Of a DNA stretch of 9,085 nucleotides, positions 5,907 to 9,085 are shown in pieces. Position numbers and translations under genes: made by a program. The DNA comes from Bacillota bacterium (GTDB lineage: Bacteria; Bacillota; Limnochordia; Darwinibacteriales; Darwinibacteriaceae). The notes beneath the pieces were generated by a model that saw only the letters and a list, made by a program, of their open reading frames with translations, did not search any database and had not been told where the DNA came from. Numbering within the stretch: the first letter of the stretch is position 1; each line of letters starts with the position of its first letter. The stretch spans positions 1 through 9,085 of the forward strand of contig JAAZLY010000152.1 in NCBI GenBank assembly GCA_012799115.1, given 5' to 3'.

Positions 5907-7937
5907 CTATGCTTTCTCTTGGGCCTGCTGGAAGTTATTGATGATCCCTTGCAGCTGTTGGGCGAGTTCTGCCAGATTCTGCGCTGAGGCGGCCGTCTCT
6001 TCAGTTCCAGCTGCCGTTTGCTCGGTTACGAGTCCTATAGACTGGAAGAGGTCGACAGCTTCTTTCGTGCGCTGGGTCTGGTCGATCGATTCCTGCGCGA
6101 TCTCTTGGATCAAGATTTCTGTATCCTTGGTTGCCTGTAAAATGGCATCGAGGGCTTGTTGTACGTCATGCACTTGCCTCTGTCCGTCTTCTACACTGCT
6201 AATCGAACGGCCCGTTTCACCGCGGATGCGCCGCAGCACTTGGTCAATGTCTTCTGTTGCGCTCTGCGAACGGGAAGCTAAATCTCCAACCTCTTGGGCC
6301 ACAACTGCAAAGCTACGCCCTTGTTCTCCGGCCCGGGCTGCTTCAATGGCGGCATTGAGGGCCAGAAGGTTCGTTTGTTCAGCGATATCTCGAATGAAGC
6401 CTAGAATCTTGGCGATTTCCTCCGTAAGGGAGCTTAGGCTATCCACTGAATTCTTGATGTGATCCATTCCTTTGACCGCGGCTAGGGCCTGTTCTTGACC
6501 CTTTGCGGCCTCGCCAGTGGCATTGCGAGATAACTTCAGTGCGTCACCAGCCCGGCGATCAATATCGACCATGGCTTGGTTCATCGCTTCGATTCGGTCG
6601 GTTCCACTTTGAATGTCTTGTAGCTGGTTTTGGGTTCCAGCGGCCATTTCTTCCATACCTGCACTAATCTCCTGGCTAGAGATGGCCAGTTCGCTACTGG
6701 CTGTTCGAATTTGGTGTAGCAGGCGAGCGAGCTGGCTTGTCATTCCATTAAAGGCCTGGGTTAGAGCTCCGGTTTCATCTCGCCTTTGTTTCGTCCTGAA
6801 TTGACGTAGGTGTCCTTGGCTGACTGCTCTAGCATGTTCTGTCAGACCCTTAATGGGAGCGGCGATATTATTAGCCAGAAGTAGCGCTACAATAGCAACG
6901 GCTACGGCGGTTACGATAGCCCCAACCGTGCCAACGGTTGTAAGTCTTTGGGTGAGTGCCAGAGCCGATGCTGTGGGCTGCGCAATGCGAAACTCCCAGT
7001 CAAACTCGGCACCATCTCGAACTTGGATACCAGCGGAAGCGGTAATCGCTTCTTGACCTAGACTGTTTCTGCCAAAGGCACCTTCTTGTGCTAAGGTGAT
7101 GGGTGTAGGACCTTCTTCTGTTACGAAGACCTGGAGCATCGCCCCAGAACTCTCATTGCTGATGCTGGTGACAACCTGGCCACCAATCATCAACTGGAGT
7201 TCTCCGTGTTCAACGCGGTCGACAATGGGGAGTAAACCATCTGTGAAGTAGGCAAGGGGTACTAGACCACGAATCACACCTGCTGGCCTTCCTGTTGAAG
7301 AACGGTTGATCACGCTAGCAATCACCAAACCTGGCTCGTCCTGACCGGGAAGTTGCCCGATATCACTGATGTAGATGCCATGTTCCAGAACCGATTGAAA
7401 CCAGGGTTCATCAATATGAACAAAGCGATCAGGTCGCGACGTCGCTCCCAGAACCATACCATCAAGGTTGACTACAATGAGTTCGGAGAAGGATCGGAAA
7501 TCCGCGACAGTGGTCTGCAAGAACTCTTGGGTACGAGTATTGGTCTCTAGATTACGGCTTTCATCCATGATGGCTTCCATCTCGGCCGTGGTCTTGCCCT
7601 CGAGGCCCTTTTCCCGCACGATGTTGGTGGGACGGATAACAACCATCTGTTCAATGGAAGGATTGACTGCCAACCCACCAAGATCCTTTGTAAGCTGGTT
7701 GATAGAGTTAGCGATGCTCTCGGAGAAGCGATTCGTTTGATCCTCAAGATTGATGGTAATCAAAGCAGTGAGTTCGCCTTGGGTCTGCAGAATCACGACC
7801 CCGATAAGGACAATCAAAGGTACAAGGGCCAGGAACATGAAAGATGCAATCAGTTTTCCTCGCAAAGTAAGGTTTAGCTTACTAAGAGTGGAGTCCTTTT
7901 TTCTCTTCGTTTTTTGCTTCTCTTTGGCAGTGGACAT
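5907..7937 (-). CDS. Methyl-accepting chemotaxis protein (dCache-like sensor, HAMP, MCP signalling domain)
   Basis: A membrane chemoreceptor of 676 residues that would control CheA/CheW and so flagellar behaviour. It has a basic cytoplasmic N-terminus (1-27), TM1 about 28-51, an extracytoplasmic sensor about 52-330, TM2 about 333-356, HAMP about 357-405 and a coiled-coil signalling domain to the end. The hairpin tip carries the hallmark IAEQTNLLALNAAIEAARAGE (518-538). The sensor resembles a dCache_1 domain (VVNLDGMVLG, then DEPWF), but the Y-x4-R-x-W-Y amino-acid-binding motif is not intact: F172 and E177 stand where Y and R are expected, so the ligand is probably not a standard amino acid. 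Glu/Gln-rich stretches near 427-440 and 638-650 are candidate methylation regions. There is no C-terminal CheR-tethering pentapeptide. GAGGAG lies 7 nt before the ATG at 7937. It is transcribed alone, convergent with the oxidoreductase operon and divergent from scfA. Confidence 0.95.
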   Translation of the reverse strand: MSTAKEKQKTKRKKDSTLSKLNLTLRGKLIASFMFLALVPLIVLIGVVILQTQGELTALITINLEDQTNRFSESIANSINQLTKDLGGLAVNPSIEQMVVIRPTNIVREKGLEGKTTAEMEAIMDESRNLETNTRTQEFLQTTVADFRSFSELIVVNLDGMVLGATSRPDRFVHIDEPWFQSVLEHGIYISDIGQLPGQDEPGLVIASVINRSSTGRPAGVIRGLVPLAYFTDGLLPIVDRVEHGELQLMIGGQVVTSISNESSGAMLQVFVTEEGPTPITLAQEGAFGRNSLGQEAITASAGIQVRDGAEFDWEFRIAQPTASALALTQRLTTVGTVGAIVTAVAVAIVALLLANNIAAPIKGLTEHARAVSQGHLRQFRTKQRRDETGALTQAFNGMTSQLARLLHQIRTASSELAISSQEISAGMEEMAAGTQNQLQDIQSGTDRIEAMNQAMVDIDRRAGDALKLSRNATGEAAKGQEQALAAVKGMDHIKNSVDSLSSLTEEIAKILGFIRDIAEQTNLLALNAAIEAARAGEQGRSFAVVAQEVGDLASRSQSATEDIDQVLRRIRGETGRSISSVEDGQRQVHDVQQALDAILQATKDTEILIQEIAQESIDQTQRTKEAVDLFQSIGLVTEQTAAGTEETAASAQNLAELAQQLQGIINNFQQAQEKA

Positions 7938-7977
7938 TAACTCACTCCTCGACCGTCTTTAGTTCTTATTACATACG

Positions 7978-8005
7978 TCCTCGGCAGAGGGATTTCCTGC
8001 CTATA
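7978..8005 (-). promoter_or_regulatory. Weak sigma-28-like promoter candidate for the chemoreceptor
   Basis: On the minus strand TATA (8005-8002) is followed after 16 nt by GCCGAGGA (7985-7978), which recalls the flagellar sigma consensus TAAA-N15-GCCGATAA in its GCCGA core only. The -10 would lie about 40 nt before the start codon. No sigma-A promoter with good hexamers is visible in this interval, but the match is poor. Confidence 0.25.
7990..8000 (-). repeat. Copy 2 of the recurrent upstream motif
   Basis: Read on the minus strand this is GCAGGAAATCC, one base different from copy 1 at 367-377. It points toward the chemoreceptor gene and sits 52 nt before its start codon. With copy 3 it makes a perfect 9-bp inverted repeat, GGATTTCCT (7990-7998) and AGGAAATCC (8039-8047), spaced by 40 nt. 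Confidence 0.35.
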
Positions 8006-8036
8006 CTGGGAAATTTAGTCGTTTTAGCCATGTTCT

Positions 8037-8066
8037 GAAGGAAATCCTGATAGGAGTGTAGAAATT
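8037..8066 (+). repeat. Copy 3 of the recurrent upstream motif
   Basis: GAAGGAAATCC (8037-8047), followed by GTAGAAATT (8058-8066), is the scfA-facing member of the set. The trailing block sits about as far from the first block as GGCGAACTAT does in copy 1 (GAA begins 22 versus 21 nt after the AGGA). The first block ends 133 nt before the scfA start codon. The function is unknown. Confidence 0.35.
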
Positions 8067-8082
8067 CTGTTTAAGATAATCG

Positions 8083-8104
8083 CCAGACATGAACCAGACA
8101 TGAA
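8083..8104. promoter_or_regulatory. Perfect tandem 11-bp repeat upstream of the scfA promoter
   Basis: CCAGACATGAA occurs twice with no gap (8083-8093 and 8094-8104), so the two units sit on the same face of the helix. A third copy of the core, inverted as TTCATGT, lies at 8127-8133 over the -35 element of the scfA promoter. This arrangement is typical of a regulator binding array, but no regulator is known. Confidence 0.5.
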
Positions 8105-8124
8105 TTTGAATGCCAAAAAATAGG

Positions 8125-8153
8125 TTTTCATGTACCGAGTTTTGTGGTAAAAT
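8125..8153 (+). promoter_or_regulatory. Candidate extended -10 promoter of scfAB
   Basis: TTTTCA (8125-8130) and TAAAAT (8148-8153) are 17 bp apart, and TGG directly before the -10 makes it an extended TGn type. The hexamers match the sigma-A consensus at four and five positions. Transcription would start near 8160 and leave a short leader of about 20 nt that contains the scfA ribosome binding site. Confidence 0.6.
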
Positions 8154-8179
8154 AAGGCGGGAAAGAGGGAATGGTTATT

Positions 8180-8323
8180 ATGAAAAAGAAACATATTCGT
8201 ACTTTGAGTGGTATGGCTTTAAGAGACACGCTGAAGACCGGTGGATGCGGAGAATGCCAAACATCGTGTCAGTCAGCGTGTAAGACATCTTGCACGGTCG
8301 GCAACCAAGCCTGCGAGCGGTAG
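8180..8323 (+). CDS. scfA: Six-cysteine ranthipeptide precursor SCIFF
   Basis: A 47-residue RiPP precursor of the SCIFF class (six cysteines in forty-five residues). The leader MKKKHIRTLSGMALRDTLKTG is followed by a core with C23, C26, C30, C34, C38 and C45 in the near-invariant GCGECQTSCQSACKTSC and TVGNQACE context. Its maturase installs one or more thioether crosslinks from cysteine sulfur to a non-alpha carbon of an acceptor such as threonine. By spacing, C34 to T39 would match the Cys-Thr link (five residues apart) described for the clostridial homologue CteA. ATG 8180 is chosen because AGAGGGA (8164-8170) lies 9 nt before it; the in-frame ATG at 8171 abuts that site and would be poorly initiated. 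The biological role of SCIFF peptides is unsettled; signalling has been proposed in solventogenic clostridia. The maturase gene starts 33 nt downstream. Confidence 0.96.
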   Translation: MKKKHIRTLSGMALRDTLKTGGCGECQTSCQSACKTSCTVGNQACER

Positions 8324-8356
8324 TCATTGGCTACTTGGGACGTAGGAGGTAGTTTG

Positions 8357-9085
8357 TTGCTTGACAAAACATGTGTCCACACCTTTACACAAGGCGGTCA
8401 AAATCTCGTTGTCGATGGCAATTCTGGTGCAGTACATGTTGTAGATGACCAGGCTATGGACTTGATTCGTCGGGTGTGTGCCAATGAAGAGATTCAGAAT
8501 CTTCGCGACGTGGAGACTTTTCTCGGGACAAAGGCGTATTCATCTGAGATTAACGAGGAGATCATGTCCTTGGTCGAAGCTGGTCTGCTCTTTAGCCCCG
8601 ATCTGACCGAGGTACCGCCTCGTCCGGAGACAATTGTGAAGGCTCTATGCCTAAATGTTGCCCATGACTGCAATCTGCGTTGCGACTATTGCTTTGCATC
8701 CACTGGCGATTTTAAGGGTGCCAGGGAGCTGATGCCACTGGATGTGGCGAAATCCGCAGTGGACTTTCTCCTCCAGAACTCCAAGCATCGCAGGCAACTG
8801 GAGATTGACTTCTTCGGGGGAGAGCCCCTGATGAACTGGGACGTTGTTCGCCAGACGGTGGAATACGCCAAGGCTGAAGCAGCTAAACTCGGCAAGGTCT
8901 TTCGTTTTACCATTACCACGAATGGACTTGGCCTAACTCCAGCTATTGAGGAGTTTATCAATGAACATATGTACAATGTGGTATTGAGCATTGATGGTCG
9001 TAAAGAGGTTAATGATCGGATCAGAAGAACTGTGTCGAACAACGGGTCAGTCTACGAGATCATCATTCCGAGGTTTCAACGGCTC
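8357..9085 (+). CDS. scfB: Radical SAM SCIFF peptide maturase (3' truncated by the window)
   Basis: The first 243 residues of the enzyme that crosslinks the SCIFF precursor. The N-terminal ~95 residues (QNLVVDGNSGAVHVVDD and following) correspond to the PqqD-like RiPP recognition element that binds the leader peptide. The radical SAM domain follows, with the [4Fe-4S] motif CNLRCDYC (C105, C109, C112), FFGGEP (152-157) for S-adenosylmethionine binding, and a strand reading LSIDGRKEVNDRIR near 220. The C-terminal SPASM/twitch part with auxiliary clusters lies beyond the window. The frame has no ATG near its beginning; TTG 8357 is chosen because AGGAGGT (8344-8350) sits 6 nt before it, while TTG 8354 is too close. 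It is co-oriented with scfA with no terminator between them, so the two are probably one transcript. The weak TTG start may keep enzyme levels below precursor levels. Confidence 0.96.
   Translation, partial: MLDKTCVHTFTQGGQNLVVDGNSGAVHVVDDQAMDLIRRVCANEEIQNLRDVETFLGTKAYSSEINEEIMSLVEAGLLFSPDLTEVPPRPETIVKALCLNVAHDCNLRCDYCFASTGDFKGARELMPLDVAKSAVDFLLQNSKHRRQLEIDFFGGEPLMNWDVVRQTVEYAKAEAAKLGKVFRFTITTNGLGLTPAIEEFINEHMYNVVLSIDGRKEVNDRIRRTVSNNGSVYEIIIPRFQRL

Noticed and set aside
5848..6462. Long plus-strand ORF opposite the chemoreceptor's signalling domain
   Set aside because: It lies antisense to a highly conserved MCP coding region, begins inside a terminator, and has a low-complexity Ser/Ala/Arg/Cys-rich translation typical of a shadow frame.
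8083..8104. Start of a CRISPR array at the tandem repeat
   Set aside because: There are only two 11-bp units with no spacer between them and no cas genes; promoter-proximal operator sites fit better.
8171..8179. ATG 8171 as the scfA start
   Set aside because: The only ribosome binding site ends at 8170, directly touching this ATG; ATG 8180 has proper spacing and gives the usual SCIFF leader.
8331..8345. Small hairpin CTAC...GTAG before the scfB ribosome binding site
   Set aside because: Only four base pairs, too weak to argue for translational control.
8686..9042. Minus-strand ORF opposite scfB
   Set aside because: It is antisense to the radical SAM domain, whose motifs are clear on the plus strand; there is no ribosome binding site or recognisable protein.

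Overview
The window looks like chromosomal DNA of an anaerobic member of the Clostridia/Firmicutes. The reasons are the strong AGGAGG-type ribosome binding sites, roughly 50% GC, an anaerobic glycerol-3-phosphate-dehydrogenase-like oxidoreductase set ending in a DUF1667 protein, and above all a SCIFF ranthipeptide gene with its radical SAM maturase, a pair typical of Clostridia. No mobile element, CRISPR array, tRNA or rRNA was seen.

Layout. Positions 1-333 (+) are the 3' end of an unidentified gene, possibly with a UTRA-like regulator domain. A 176-nt leader with several dyads follows. Next come two peptide-ABC-transporter ATPases (dppD-like 510-1520 and dppF-like 1524-2537) with no permease or binding-protein gene beside them in the window. 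A strong terminator (2629-2677) separates them from a three-gene operon (2737-5825). That operon encodes a DAO-type flavoprotein with a C-terminal [2Fe-2S] BFD-like domain, a pyridine-nucleotide-type flavoprotein, and a small four-cysteine DUF1667 protein. The three probably form one anaerobic dehydrogenase complex that passes electrons through flavins and Fe-S clusters. The operon ends at a terminator (5833-5864), which stands back to back with the terminator (5874-5895) of a convergent gene. That gene (5907-7937, minus strand) is a full-length transmembrane methyl-accepting chemotaxis protein, so the cell is probably motile.

A 242-nt region (7938-8179) separates the chemoreceptor from a divergent plus-strand unit: scfA (8180-8323, a 47-residue six-cysteine SCIFF precursor) and scfB (8357 to the window end, the maturase, cut off at residue 243). 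Both are easy to miss: scfA is very short, and scfB most likely starts at TTG and runs off the window. A good extended -10 promoter lies just before scfA. It is accompanied by a perfect tandem 11-bp repeat, and a third, inverted copy of the repeat core overlaps the -35 element, which suggests an operator.

The part most worth following is this RiPP locus with its promoter architecture and its divergent pairing with a chemoreceptor. A second point is an unexplained sequence, G(C/A)AGGA(A/G)ATCC, found in three places, each in the same orientation as the gene that follows it. The SCIFF family itself is already known; the candidate operator, the recurrent upstream motif and the chemoreceptor link are inferences from this sequence.
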